NCBI GenBank assembly: GCA_028023455.1
Contig: JAQFVV010006272.1
Coordinates: 4,691,127 to 4,755,126, forward strand
Direction of reading: 5' to 3'
Length of the DNA stretch: 64,000 nt
Origin: Epiperipatus broadwayi
Taxonomy: Eukaryota > Onychophora > Udeonychophora > Euonychophora > Peripatidae
The translations under genes were made by a program, and so were the position numbers. Position 1 is the stretch's first letter; every line of letters starts with the position of its first letter. The notes under the pieces were generated by a model that did no database searches, was not told where the DNA came from, and was given only the letters and a program-made list of their open reading frames with translations. Shown in pieces: positions 46,471-59,215 of the stretch.

Positions 46471-49400
46471 GTATATTTATAATTATTATAATCTTTTGAT
46501 TAATGTGTATTTTATGATGAACTAATCTTTTATAATAGTTTATTTATTTATAATATTTGTAAAAATGTATATTGTGTTTATTTTATTAAATTGAATTGAA
46601 TTCTAGATATCTATAAAATGTTACAAATATTTCAAATTCTTTATTAAAGTTCATTTTCTTAAATAAATCAGTTGGTAACATTTTATATTTATCTTTTAAT
46701 CAATGTACATTTGAAAATCAATTATTTAAACAATGTAAGATTTGTATGAAATGTTTTGTAAATTTCTACTTAGGTTTATGTCAAATATAAGTTTGAAAGT
46801 CATTGTACCAAATTCCTAAAATTTTTCTGAATAAAATCTACATTTTTGTTAATCTAAACCTTAATTAAATAGATTTTGTTAGTACAATGACTGATAAACT
46901 TAATATGCTTGTTGTTGTTTTTTAATTAGCAAATCAACCCTTGGGGCATGTTCATGCAGAATTATAGATTTCCCTCCAAAGCAGGCACCAACCTCAGAGA
47001 AACATTTAGAGTGATTGCAATTGGCAGTTGTCACTGTAGATTCAATCCTATAGATAAAGACCAGAACATATAAATAGTGAAAAATTTGATAAGGAAGATT
47101 AATTAATTATTTGTTGAGGTTCACTGAAGAGTGTAGTTTAGATTCTGTACATCATGATTAAAGAATGACTGGCTGAAAATCGACTCTTGCTTTCCGGAGC
47201 TCTGTCCCACCAGCCCATCCAAGACTTTCTAGTGCTTTAAACATCTAGCCAGAGACTGTCTGTGTCAAGGAAGCCTGCAAATAATCTGACTGTATTAACT
47301 GCCTATTTCAAGCCATGGAATGTCTACTGATTGATTCTGAGGTAACGTCCAATTCACCGCAAGCCATTGATTCCATTTTACTTGTTTTCCAAATCAACAC
47401 TAATTTATATTTTATATATCTGTGTGATGTTTATACGGCTTGGTTGAAAATGCTTCTTTTAATTTTATTAAATTTAAAATATCAATTCTTATAAAATCTT
47501 ACATTATTTTGATGCAGCAAATTAAATTATTTTTTGTTGGTTTATTTAGAATATTGGATTTACTGAAATTTCCAAGTACAAAATTCAATGAGCTATTAAC
47601 TTTAAATTCTCTCCCTCTTATTTTTCCAGTCAAAATCATTACAGGAGACTTACTTCCCATAAATTAATTAATAGAAAGCTCATTTAGTTTTGTATATCAT
47701 TATAAATTTATTTTGAATGATTTATTTTAAAAGTATCTTACTCTTACCTCCAATTTAAAATAGCCCTGTAATTATTTCTGAAAAAATAAATAATTTTAGT
47801 GAATCAATTAAGTAAAATTTATCATAGAATTTTCTCAGTATATATTATTTCATTTGTCAGAAAAGTATTAAAATTATGATTTACAATTTATTAGTTTGAT
47901 ATTCAATGCCCGTCTATGTTAATTAAAAACAGTCTTATTTTGTAATCTTTGATAAACTATTTAAGAACTTATTAATAAATGAAATATTTGTGAAGTGTGG
48001 AAAACAATTTATATTTTAGTTAATTTTATATATATATATTATATTTATGATTCATTCATTAGTGGACTAATTTTTGTGGGGACTTTCTATCGACATCAGG
48101 GAACTGATTATTTTAATCAGGAATTCATTGATTAATTTTGTTAGTGGTACACTATCTATATTATAACGATCTGGAGAAGAGAGCTTAACGTGATCTGCAC
48201 TACAGGGCGCCATCTAGGCATTTGAACCTAGAAAAATTTATAAAGTAGGCAGATACGTAAGTCAAAAAAAAATTTTTTTTTTTTTTTTAAATTTTGATTC
48301 CGGTCATTAGCCCATTGTCACTAGCTCAAGGAGTAGCAGAGATTAAATAATATAATATAAATTCTTATCTAAGAATATATAAAAAAGAATAAAATAAGCC
48401 ACTGCCTGTAATTAACATACAAACATTTATTTATGCATATATATATAAAATTTAACATTATTATTTTAGTATGTTTATTTTAGATTTTAATTTGATTTTA
48501 TAATTTAAATTTGCATTTTAATTTTTATAATATTATAAGTTTACATTTTAATTAAGTTCGCACAGATGGCTTTATGAAAGTTTGTTTTATAATGTTGAAT
48601 ATAGATCGGTTACATAGATTACATGGTTAAAAACATTTCAAAGTAAACAAACGATCAAAATACAAAATCATTGATACTATCAATTGCATAGGGAATACAA
48701 GAAACCCAATGGTGTTCATCATAAGACACCGCATTAACACCAATAACTTAAAAGACATCGGAATAAATAAATTTTAGATACTCACCGTAAGGTATCAGTA
48801 TTTACCGAATGTCTATATATACTTTGATCAAATATGAAAACCAAAAACATAATCAACCGGTAACGAACCCATGCAAGCGTCTATACCCAACTTAAATTTA
48901 ATGCATCTTTATTTAGAGTGTCGAGTATGAATAGACTACATAGATTTGCATTTGAAAAGAAAATATTCAATCGTTGTTTAACCTTAGGCCAAAGGTTCGC
49001 AGTCAAACCAAACTTCAATCCATCTGATATATCGATGTGTTCAATGTAATACGAATACGGCAGCACAATTAGGTTAAGAGAAGAAACTGCTTCTCATCAG
49101 ATAGGAATATTACATCTATCAGACAAGAAGAGCAATAAAAAAAAAAACTCCATCGAAAGGAACAGTGTTCTACGTCTTACAATCCCTTCCATAGGCAAAA
49201 CAGAAGTGTGCGGCATATAATAGCGATTCTGCCCATAGCGAATCTCGTACTACATCTACTAATTACACCAATATATCCAATCCATTGACCTAATTCAACT
49301 ATGAAATGAATAACCTAAGATTACCCTCCCCTAATATAACTTTACAAATCTATATAGCCATTCACGCCCAACTTAAGTTTAATATTTATATAGCTAGTTT

Positions 49401-51635
49401 AATGAAAAACAGAAATCATAATAAAACTTAAAGAACAAATAAACAAATAAATGGAAATGATTTTACAAAAGAAATACATTAAATAAAATTATAACTAATT
49501 AATAAATAACTTTGGTCAGATAGGATTCTATTTCTTAATTATTTTAAATATGGAAAGTTTTTAATTTAATGTTCATAGTATTTCAAAATGTTTTTATTTA
49601 AAGTTCTTATGATTTTTTTTTCAACGTTCCTCTTTATTCATTGCATGCCATTTGGAATCCACATTAAATCCCCTGACGATCCTATTGTCCTCAGTATAAG
49701 AAAAGCAATGTTTCATTTTTCCATTTTTATAACAACTGAAGGAATTGAAAGTGCATCTTTCAATCCCTTCACCTCCAACTCTCCGACTTAACACATCTCA
49801 GTCCTCTCTTAATTAAAAAACCATAATAATTTCCAACTTTTCCTTTTATATTAATCTTAAGGATTGACTCAACATTACATCATGATGGTGAAAACCTTTT
49901 CGTTGAGGTCTGATTTCCCGATGGATTTCTTTCATTTGCTAAAAGTTTCTATTGTTTTCCTATCTGACCGATGTTTATACATTTAAATGTCCAAGGGCTT
50001 ATTCACTTGGACTAATTAAACTAATCATTTCCATAACATTAATTAACCTGTTTTCCAAATCCAAAGATATATTTAAAGATAAATTTAAAGATATAATTTT
50101 ATCTCCAAATCTTTTTAAAATTTAGTTTTAAAATACTTTTTCTTTAATAAAGTTTTATTTTAATAATTTTTCTCCTCTGTGCGATTTATATATGTACGAG
50201 TTTAAGGTAGAATTTATTTTCAATTTTTCTGTTTTAAAAAAAAAATTTTAAATGCGATCTTTTTATTTTAATGTTTAATAATAATAAAAATAATGTAACG
50301 TCGTCTGTGCTCGTTACAATATATATGTCTAAGGCATTAATGTTTTTTATAGCTACAACCATTCATTTATTATTTTGCTTTGCTACTTACTCATCAGGAC
50401 CTTCGGAAATTTAACTCTGAACAATCCAATCTTTCACACTCCCTCAAAGTAGACGTAGTTCATACCATGGGATCCATTTCTGGGCATTGCCATTTAAGAT
50501 GTGTATGGAAAGTCCAGCACATAGAAATATTATTGATTATTTAGAGATATGTTTTGGCTGGAGGGCCAGCATTTCTCATCATCTAGTTGCATTTACTAGG
50601 AATTTCCTTTAGCAAAGCCACCCAGAGGTTCATAACAGACCTCATTTATTTTTGTTGTAATCTATAATAGCATACTGCCTTCTTCATCATTTTATATCTT
50701 TATTTAGCAAACCTGAAAGGCTCTCTGCCATGATGGCACATCCTTCACAAACCAATTTCATTAATTAATTAAATCTAGACTGTATAATTGTCAATTATTT
50801 ATTTAAGAATTATTTTGCCTTCCACACACTTTATATACAAATGATTTTAAATGTAATAGTATTTTAAATGCACATCTTTCATATCTTGTAATATATATAA
50901 AATAGATCTATTTATAATCCTTTAAAAAGGCTACTAATATTTTATTGCTGATTGGTTCTTGGCAGACCAATTAATAAACTGTTACATTGTTATCAAAGCC
51001 GCATCAAAACGAATTAAAGAAAATAACCAAGTTGTATAAACAAAGACTTAAACTTATTTTGTATTAAATTCCTTAATAAATTCCTATAATGTTGTTATTT
51101 TAAATAAGCTTAGTTTGTCATCACTCCCAATCTCTAAGGTTAATTACTCTATTTATTTAAATATTTCTTTGATTTAAATCCACTTCTTTATAATGTTGCC
51201 AGAAAGAATTATCATTATTACAGTTCAAACCATTAGCAATCAATCAAATCATATCTGTACCATTCTGCAATCATCAGAATCCATTAAATCATTGGTTTTT
51301 CATATAAACCCTTTATTATTTTGAGTCTCTATGTGAACCATGACCTCCAACTGGGACAGAATAAAAACAAGCACTGCTAGTGTCATCACAAACATTATCC
51401 ATTAGTCAGAGAGGCAATAGTTTAGGCAATTAGGTTAGGATTCATCCTTGTCCTGACATATGTATCTTGTGCATGGTTGGATCCAAGGTACTTTTGCTTG
51501 GATTATTGGTCTTGTTGAATGAATACACGATTTTGGCTGGCACAATATATATATATTCTTAATGTTATATGAATTTCTATTATATACTTGTAATGTATTT
51601 TAAATATAAGTATACTTTATATTACTAGAATTTAG
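46471..51635. other. Long stretch without a recognised gene
   Basis: Mostly A+T-rich. Three less A+T-rich islands stand out: about 47150-47360 (ending GATTCTGAGGTAACG, like a splice donor), about 50380-50640 and about 51290-51560. A 61-codon minus-strand frame (49066-48881) and a 67-codon plus-strand frame (49588-49791) have mixed composition but no known domain. The islands may be untranslated exons or unrecognised repeats; nothing in the sequence decides. Confidence 0.35.
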
Positions 51636-51639
51636 ATGT

Positions 51640-51905
51640 AATATTAGATTTGAACCCACACTTTCAAACTCCCTTCAGCTATCCAATCTATCTCATGCAA
51701 TTGAAATTACATGACCACATGCATGCCAAAAAATTATCCAATATATGTTTCATGCTAAACTAGCACTTATCAGTTGGTCCTGATCATCATCTCCCACATG
51801 TGTATATATATAATCAATGCTTGATCTACATTAGGATAGCAAATCTTCAAACTTTAATGAACAGGCTTCAATCTACTCCATTCTCCAATTCTTCAGTCAT
51901 CCGTA
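51640..51905 (-). repeat. R2 dispersed repeat copy
   Basis: Same order of blocks as at 31733-31960: TTTGAACCCACACTTTCAAA at the left end (complement of a B-box-like GGTTCAAAT), CATGACCACATGCAT, CATCTCCCACATG, GATAGCAAATCTTCAAACTT and AATTCTTCAGTCATCC. The copy is isolated, unlike the inverted pairs at 28.9 and 31.9 kb. Confidence 0.65.
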
Positions 51906-52236
51906 ATCAGTTGTTTTTAAAAAAATGCTAAAAAAAAAAATTCTTGATTTTTTTAACTTTTCTTGATAGTCTTAAGTAATGTGATTTTTCTGGTTTATTT
52001 TTTTAAAAAAAAAACAATTGTTTTAAAATAAAAATAGAAACATTTTTAAATAGAAAACGTAGTTACTGATTTATTATATATATATACAATTATGTACACG
52101 TACTAAATATGATACATTAAGTGTTTTAAATGGTTTTAAAAATATTAGTAAATTGAAAGGAAAAAATTAAACTGTTCTCCCATGACTATTATTTAAAACA
52201 AATAAAAATTCTATTGTTTTTTTTTTTCATATGTCA

Positions 52237-52311
52237 AAGCGTTGACCGAGAAGCAAACTTAGGTCAGCTTCTTGGAAGGTAGCTACACCAACTGCTAGGC
52301 CATCAACGCTT
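52237..52311 (-). tRNA. tRNA-like pseudogene or SINE head
   Basis: On the minus strand the 75-base segment starts AAGCGTTGA and ends TCAACGCTT, a perfect 9-bp terminal stem like an acceptor arm. An A-box-like TGGCCTAGCAGTTGG follows in the D-arm position. The T-arm position has CTAAG-TTTGCTT-CTCGG, a stem with one mismatch and a 7-base loop, but the usual GGTTCGA is degenerate. The anticodon arm is not convincing. It is probably a decayed tRNA-derived sequence, not a working tRNA. No CCA or terminator run was seen beyond the 3' end. Confidence 0.5.
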
Positions 52312-52319
52312 GATAAAAA

Positions 52320-52945
52320 AGAAAGTCTATCAAACTAGTTGATATACTGTAAAATAAGTGTTTTAAATGGAATAGGGTGTTATAATATAATTATAAATCA
52401 ATTTTTAAGCAATTCTATTGAATTTAAATATATTAAACCTCATTTTAAAATTTCATTCTAACTTGAAAAAGATCAAAAGTTAACAAATAAACAGATTGTC
52501 CAAAATCAATAAAAATATTTAAATATAAATTGAACACACAAAAAAAGATTTTTGAAGAATAAATGTATATGAATGAACTGCCTTTTGGTACTGATACATT
52601 TGACCACCCATCCTACTTGATGGCATTGTTGCTAGCCAAAACCAGGGCAAAATATCATTTATCAAGCCCAACTTTGCAATTGCTATCAGCAATTCACTCT
52701 TTTGGCTAGCATCAGTATGACCTGCAGTGTTTTTACGATCAATTGCTCTCGCAATTCACACAGCCTGCCAAATGCTGACAATTACCAGATCGCTACCATA
52801 TCATGAAAGGATGTCAATAGTTGTAATGATGAAAAGTGCAACAATTCACAGACCAAAATAATTCTTGTAAAATCTACAGGAAGTAGTAGGATGTCCTACA
52901 AATTGTCACACTCTACCCAACCTCACTCTCCTCCAGGAGTGGGAC
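52320..52945. other. Stretch left of the Merlin remnant
   Basis: A+T-rich up to about 52560, then more balanced base composition to 52945. The latter part may be the 5' end of the Merlin element, but no terminal repeat was identified. Confidence 0.4.
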
Positions 52946-52949
52946 AAAT

Positions 52950-53725
52950 TTAGAAAATGTGGCAATTTGACAGACATCAAGTGAAAATCTCATACCTTGT
53001 GAGAGCTTGCGAGACTGAAATGCTGATGCTGAAAAACAGTCTACTTTCAAACTGTCGCTATTGCCGAATACCGAAGTGTCTGCTGTGGCCTTCCTGCAAG
53101 AGAAATGAGTTCTACCAACTGAGAAGACCAGTGTATGTGGGGGGGAAATGGTTATAAGGAAATGCAGGAAATGTAAAATGGAGTGCAAATCAAGTTCATG
53201 CCATCAAAGTTGTTTTGTTTGCAATGACATCTGGTTTGATAAATGTAAAATAGATCTAGTGAAAGCATTACAAATTATCTATTACTGGATCAGGAATGAG
53301 CTCACAGTGGCATGTGTGGCTGCAGAATTGGACTTGTCCAAAGGTGCAGTCATCAAGTGGACACAAGCCATTCGAGAGCAGTGTTGCAAAAGCCTCATTT
53401 CTTGTCCATACTGCTTGATTGGAAATCCCAGCATATTCGTTGAAGTAAATGGAACACTTTTCAGGCAATGCAAGATCCAGCAGGTATGGTTCTTCCACAG
53501 CAGTGGGTTTTTTGGTGGACAGTCATCCCCCCACTCTGCCAACACCCTGGTGCAGGGCATATGCAACAAATCCAGCCTGGCTCCACTATCTATTCCAACT
53601 ACTGGAAGGACCACCAAAGTTCTGATTTGGAGGCTGTGGGATTTAACCATCTCAGAGTGAACCACAGATACAACTTTATGGACCCTGGCAGTGGCATGCA
53701 CTCACAGAATATTGAACATCTTTGA
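52950..53725 (+). pseudogene. Merlin (IS1016/ISXO2-fold) transposase, broken and active-site dead
   Basis: Three plus-strand frames read through one protein. 52957-53157 gives the N-terminal part with CRYCRIPKCLLWP, a zinc-ribbon half. The frame shifts in a run of seven G (about 53139-53145) to 53148-53480, with KCRKCKMEC (second zinc-ribbon half), FDKCKIDLVKALQIIYYWIR and the helix-turn-helix-like segment AAELDLSKGAVIKW, then VEVNGTLF. A second shift near 53470 leads to 53560-53725 with GSTIYSNYW, GFNHLRVNHRYNFMDP and HSQNIEHL. In this family the catalytic residues lie in VDES(L/T)F, S-D-x-W and H-T-Q-x-I-E. Here the first two Asp are Asn (about 53448 and 53597) and only the Glu (about 53714) remains. 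A segment after VFGG-like VFWW is deleted. It once catalysed cut-and-paste transposition; it cannot now. Terminal repeats were not found. Its codons are less A+T-biased than the surroundings. Confidence 0.85.
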
Positions 53726-53729
53726 ACAT

Positions 53730-54785
53730 TTTTTACAAGGGAAAAAAATATTGTTATTCTTTTCAAATATATTCAATTAGTTTTAAAAAATAATAATAAA
53801 ATAATTTAAAAGCATCATCTGGGTATTGTTTATTTGTTAAAATATTTAAAAAAATATAATGGCCCCCATAACCTTTTATCGATGTGTTTTGTTGCAGGAA
53901 CAACGTCATCAAGCAGGATGGATGGTCAAGTGTTTCAATACCACCTTTTAAAATAATATTAATGATTTTATTAATTGTGAAGATCATTTTTACAAACACA
54001 GATTATAAATATAAATGGATTAATTAATGTTTAAGAAATTCTTCTTATTATATATTTATAATTTTGTAAATTTTTGTATATTTTATAAATCTTTGTTTAT
54101 TTGTAGAGATAATTGAAAATAGACCTTGAAAATATGATCCAACAATAAACAAGATTTATTTAAAAAATGATGATTAAGAGTATGTGAATAATTTTTCTGT
54201 GTTTCAGACAGAAAATAAATAAAATAAATAAATAAATAAATAAAAATTTGGTACCACAGCAATAAAAAAAGCTCTGGTTTAGCAAGGTGACTTTGCAAAT
54301 ATAAAAGTACATTGAACATATTTATTGTCCAGCATAGTTTAGCATAGTGATTATAATTGATAATTTAAGAGTTAAAAAATATTTGCATTGATTCCTGGCT
54401 GAGGTTGACACATTTTTATATAAATTAGCAATATAGGTTTAAAGTTACATATGCTCTAAAATAAATTGTTCAAAGGATAACTATGTCGCTCTATATGAAG
54501 TCTCCTAAAATAAGTAATAAAGCAAATGACTCATATAACTCAGTGAGTGTGTTTCTAGTGTGAGTTATAATAATTAAGGCTCAAAGTATAAAATAAATAT
54601 TTTAAAAATATCTATTACACATAGTTCCACATGCAATAGTTTGCATAATAATACATTTTTATTATTATTTTGTATTGAAACCCAGAATCATAGTTGCTCT
54701 TTGAAAGTAGAGACAATGCATTTGCATAATAATTTCTTTTTCTTATCTTATATGCAATAATAAAATATTTCTCTTATATATATTC
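53730..54785. other. Stretch without a recognised gene
   Basis: A+T-rich DNA. Minus-strand frames at 53999-53763 and 54319-54083 (78 codons each) have no recognised domain and A/T-biased codons. An (AAATA)n run lies near 54215-54245. Confidence 0.45.
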
Positions 54786-54789
54786 AGCA

Positions 54790-55990
54790 TGACTACAAAC
54801 TAGCCTATTTGTCTATCTGTTAGTGGTGTAATATGTAGTCTAGCTGTAGCATCCATTGAAAACAACATTATCCAACATCTTTTGAACATCCACAGAGATG
54901 TGATTTACACAAGATATATTGATGAAGCTTTTGTCTATACTCCCCCAATCTAATTTCATGAAATGTTAGAAAACTTCAACAATTCCTAGAAATTAAATGG
55001 GCAATGGAAGATGAAGATAATCACCAGTCTATCAAATGACTTTGATCTGAAATTCATCAGAAAGACCCACATTATTGACTATTCAATGATTGTCAAGCCT
55101 CTCAGCATTAAGAGTTACTTGCACCCATAATCTAATGTCCCATTTCTATATAAAATAGCTGGTCTCAAAGGCTTTTTACTTAGAAACTCTAGACTCTGTA
55201 AATTTATAGCTGATATTAAAAATAACTTCAAACCTTATAAAAAGGACAATTAAAATTAGCTATTCCACCATTATTCTGGGTAAACAAATAAAGAAATTCA
55301 ACAATATATATAAATCTGATAGATCCCTTAATCCTAAACCTTAAATTAATATGCCATATATTCCCAACATATATTCAAAATCTCTCTAAAAATTTTAACA
55401 TCAGTTTTAGATGCCATCTATCCCTCAACAGACTAATTAACAACTCTAAAGATAAGGTCAGTAATGATGACAAGGCATAACTAGTGTATGGTTTAGATTA
55501 CCAATCTTGCACCAGTAGATATTATGTGAAACACATGCTAATTTGAAATCTAGAATATTTCAGCACATCTACCTATATAATAGAGCCAAAAACACTTTGT
55601 ATAACTCAATATTCATCAATCATAAAAAGATTGCCAGCCACTCTTTTAAACTCACTATTGCTAAAGTCATTTGCCACAAAAGAACTCACAAGAAATGGCA
55701 AGTTAAAGAAACTTGGCACATACTCAACCATGTCAGTGAATTAAACATTAGAGTCAATAGTCTTCCCCTTAACAAACACTGGTTGTTCAATCTGATAACA
55801 TAAGTGGAGCCTCATCACTAAGTGCTTACAATTACCACATATGCAAACATACAAATTTATTAAAAGTTATGCCCAATGTAAATATCCTTATATGCTGGTG
55901 GAAACACTGCTATATTTTTACTAGTTCTTTCTCAGTTGTGCTTTGACAAAGATACTCTGTAATGAAAACCTGGCTTAGCAGATTAATAAA
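54790..55990 (+). pseudogene. PLE-C: Penelope-like RT and GIY-YIG endonuclease, broken
   Basis: Plus-strand reading gives SIENNIIQHLLNIHRDVIYT then the active-site box YIDE (54915-54926), in which the second Asp of YxDD is replaced by Glu. LKFIRKTHIIDYSMIVKPLS (about 55050-55110) corresponds to the YRKPTxTD block and SNVPFLYKIAGLKGFLL (about 55135-55185) to the following helix. After a degraded linker, VYGLDYQSCTSRYYVKH (about 55486-55536) occupies the GIY-YIG position, with the glycine of YxG lost. An 86-codon frame (55543-55803) holds the endonuclease C-terminal region: FQHIYLYNRAKNTLYN, HSFKLT and KKWQVKETWHILNHVSELN. The 3' end contains GACAAAGATACTCTGTAATG near 55949. This is a different subfamily from PLE-A and PLE-B, and no inverted partner is present. 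Confidence 0.75.
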
Positions 55991-58900
55991 AATATTTTGC
56001 TTTACTGTAATTATTATTTACTTATTTATATGATATATATTGCCTATGGTATTAACATTTTCTATCTTTATATTTTAGAAACTGTTTAATTTATATATAA
56101 GCTTTAGGGTATATTTATTTTTCATAGGCCTATTTTAAAGTCGGTATTCTATTAATATGTTGACTGTGAATGTTTACTAATCAATAAAGAAAATAAATCA
56201 ATAAGCCTTTAAAAATTTAAGTTCTCAGATTAAATTTTGAATGTTCCTTATGAGTTAAATAATAAGACAGTTTGTATAAATGTATATGTCACATTCAAAT
56301 GACTATTCACAATGTTAAAATATTTCAAACAGCTGTTTGAAGTTCAGAATTTATATTTATTCATAGAGGGCATTGTTGAAATATCTTATCATTGTGAATA
56401 GTGGTTTGAACATTTTCTATTTATTTCAGCTTGCAGTATTGCAACGATCAGGTTCAATCTCTTCCCATTGCATGTTTTAGTTTAACAACCAAACCTATCT
56501 AAGCTGGATTCAAACCCTATTAAAATATTTATTTTTGTAAAATAAATGTATAAACCATACTATCATGGCTGGGTGCACAGCATTATATATAAACATATGA
56601 ATAAACGCTTTATATACACATAGGCTAGTAAATGATACAGCGAATATAATGGTTTAAATTTTATATTTTATTAAGGAATTAGTTATGTTTTAATTTTAAA
56701 TTGTAGAAATGTCAATTTGTTAAGTTTGTTAAATATAAATTCGTATGTGGTTGTATGATTCACCTTATATAATAATATATATGTAGAGTGGCATAATTTA
56801 ATTTTGTAAAAGAGTAAAAAGCTTTTGGTTCAATTAGTTAAAAATAAAAAGTTAACCGTAAACAAGTTTGCATTAAATCCACTGCACCTGTGGTTAAACC
56901 AAAGTTTGAAAATTGATAATTTCTATACTCAAATTCATTTGCGGCAAAAGTGTATTCATTAAAATCGCTAGAGTAGCACTATTTTACACATAGAGAGGAT
57001 TTGAGGTGCCCTGGAAGTCTAAACAAAAATATTTTGATCAAATCAGGAAATATTATAATTTAATGTTATATTTTAGAGTTAATGGATTTTCAGGCAACAT
57101 AAATTCTTCTCTAGTTAAGTGCTTTATAGGAAAAATGTAAATAGGATATATTTTTAGCTTGAGTTATGGAGTCATTAATTTTAGAAGAGAATCACAATAC
57201 CTAATCCACATCAGATTGATCTTTGAAAGATCTGACTGGAGAAAGATGACAGCTGCTTCTAAAAATCCACAGAAGAATGGTGTGCCCACTGCCAGCCGAG
57301 GGTTCAACCACTGAAGCTGCAACACGAAACCATCCAGAAACAGCCTACTTCCATCATGTAGATGCTACATCCACTCAAGATGACCACCATGATACCTGAA
57401 AGCCAACACCTGCTTATCCAGTCCAGCAACTAATCGGTAATGCCAATTCATGACCACAGAATTCTGTGATAACTGTTTTCTAAAATTTAAATCATCAGCT
57501 TAAAGTTTAAAGCTATCTAAAGATAAAATTAATGTAACTTTCTAATCATTCAAAATCCTCTACATATTTTCATTATAATTTCTCATTAAAGTTAATATTG
57601 TATCATTTGTATAACTTGCCTATCTCTTTATAAATACTTTAAATTAAACTAAATGTAATATAAGCTAATTTCTTTGTGTTGTGCCTATAATATTCTTTAT
57701 TGTTATTTTGTTATTTATATGCCAATGCCTCAAAGCAGTGAGCATTTAAACATAATAAATATTTGAAGTTATAATTGCAAATATCTTCCCATAACTATCT
57801 TCTTAATGACATTCTCCATGCTCGCTGGTTCGAATTCCTATAATTCTTATTTGATTCTAAATGCATTGTGGCTTACTATTAAATTTCCATCTTATTTAGA
57901 TTTGTGAATAGAGTAATGTACTAGTCTTAATAATATGAAAGTATATTAAGTAATTATTTGGACAGTCGATCAAAAATACTTTCCCCTCCCTCTTAATAAT
58001 TGCTAGGTATAGATTGAAACCTATAAACAAAAATTTTATCATATTTTGTTACCCCTATAATGTCACTTGCTTATATAGCATTGTTAGAATTGGCTCTCAA
58101 TAGTAATATTGACCAGCTATCACCCAGTAGTTCTCAAATATTAATTAAAGTCGTATCTTTGCTTGGCAGATTAGATATTTTAAATTAGCATTCAATGTTT
58201 AACATTTTGCTGTCTCTTCTCCTTACAATGAGGCCACAGGAAAGACCACCCCATCTTATCTTTCAAGACACACACAAGTAAGACCTGATGCATAATTCCA
58301 GGCAGTAGTGTTAGCCAACCCCGACCTTTTAGCAGCAAGACGCTCGGTCTCAGGGTACCAATGTTGATCACAAAAACCCTTGACTCTAATCTATCTGCAG
58401 GGCACTCCATTATCATAATTTTACAGGACTGTAGTGGTCATTCACCTTGTTTAGCCAATTCTGAATCTTATAAGTTAATTATTCAATATTAAACTAAAAT
58501 TTCTATCTTTAGTTTCTAAGTTCAATCTTGCCCCTGAACTGATTAATACGCTCATAATTTACTAAGTTAATTTTGTTACAATGAATATTTTACCTAAGAC
58601 TAGCACAGCATTTGACAATAGTAGCTACCCACTTTCAATAGGAATTAGCATAACCTAAAGTAGGCACCACTCAGTGATTTTTTAAATATGTCAGCTCATA
58701 TTAATAATAAAGATTTAAAGAGGAGACATACTAAACCCTCATGCTATAAAGCCTGCATGCTTTTCCCACATTAATTTATGTTCTATTTATTTAATAAATA
58801 GATGTTAAATTTATTCTGGTTTCATGTGATTTCTTGTTCCTATTTCAATCCAATTTAGTCTAGTTAATTATATATGTGTGATATAACCACCTATGCATTA

Positions 58901-59080
58901 ATTATAATTTCTAAATGTTATCTTTAATTTTATGCTAGTAGCTGGTCAATTAGTTAAGAGATATGTAAATTCCTGAGTCTCCCGTTTCTTCTTGTCCTAT
59001 GCTGGCCACAAAAAATAAAAGTACATATAACCTCAAGCATGGTCATTCATAGGGTTTTGAGTCTTGTAGTTCTAGCAAAT
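55991..59080. other. Long stretch without a recognised gene
   Basis: Mostly A+T-rich. Islands of more balanced composition lie at about 57210-57450 (ending CAACTAATCGGTAATGCC, donor-like) and 58192-58450. The second holds a 74-codon minus-strand frame (58416-58192) starting MIMECPADRLESRVFVINIG, with no known domain. GCTGGTTCGAATTCC near 57826 resembles a B box, but no A box precedes it. These could be exon pieces or unrecognised repeats. Confidence 0.35.
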
Positions 59081-59087
59081 GAGTTAA

Positions 59088-59215
59088 AGCATGGTTGGAT
59101 TCAGGATGTCACACTCCTGGTCTGGTCAGTTTTGGTCTCTATGCCTGGATTCTAGATTCTGTTATGCAAATGTACAAAACTTGACCATTACAGTATACAT
59201 TATGATATTTAAATA
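59088..59215 (+). repeat. R3 repeat end
   Basis: Plus-strand copy of the repeat end at 32470-32600. It has TCTGGTCAG, then TTCTAGATTCTGTTATGCAA, then TTGACCATTACAGTATA. The 80-codon frame overlapping it is not recognised as a protein. Confidence 0.6.

Noticed and set aside
48881-49066. 61-codon minus-strand frame with mixed composition, possible exon
   Set aside because: No recognised domain, no convincing splice sites on both sides; cannot be separated from chance.
53282-53701. 139-codon minus-strand frame
   Set aside because: It is the antisense of the Merlin transposase, whose plus-strand reading has the expected motifs.
57815-57840. B-box-like GCTGGTTCGAATTCC as a tRNA gene
   Set aside because: No A box at the right distance upstream and no foldable acceptor stem.
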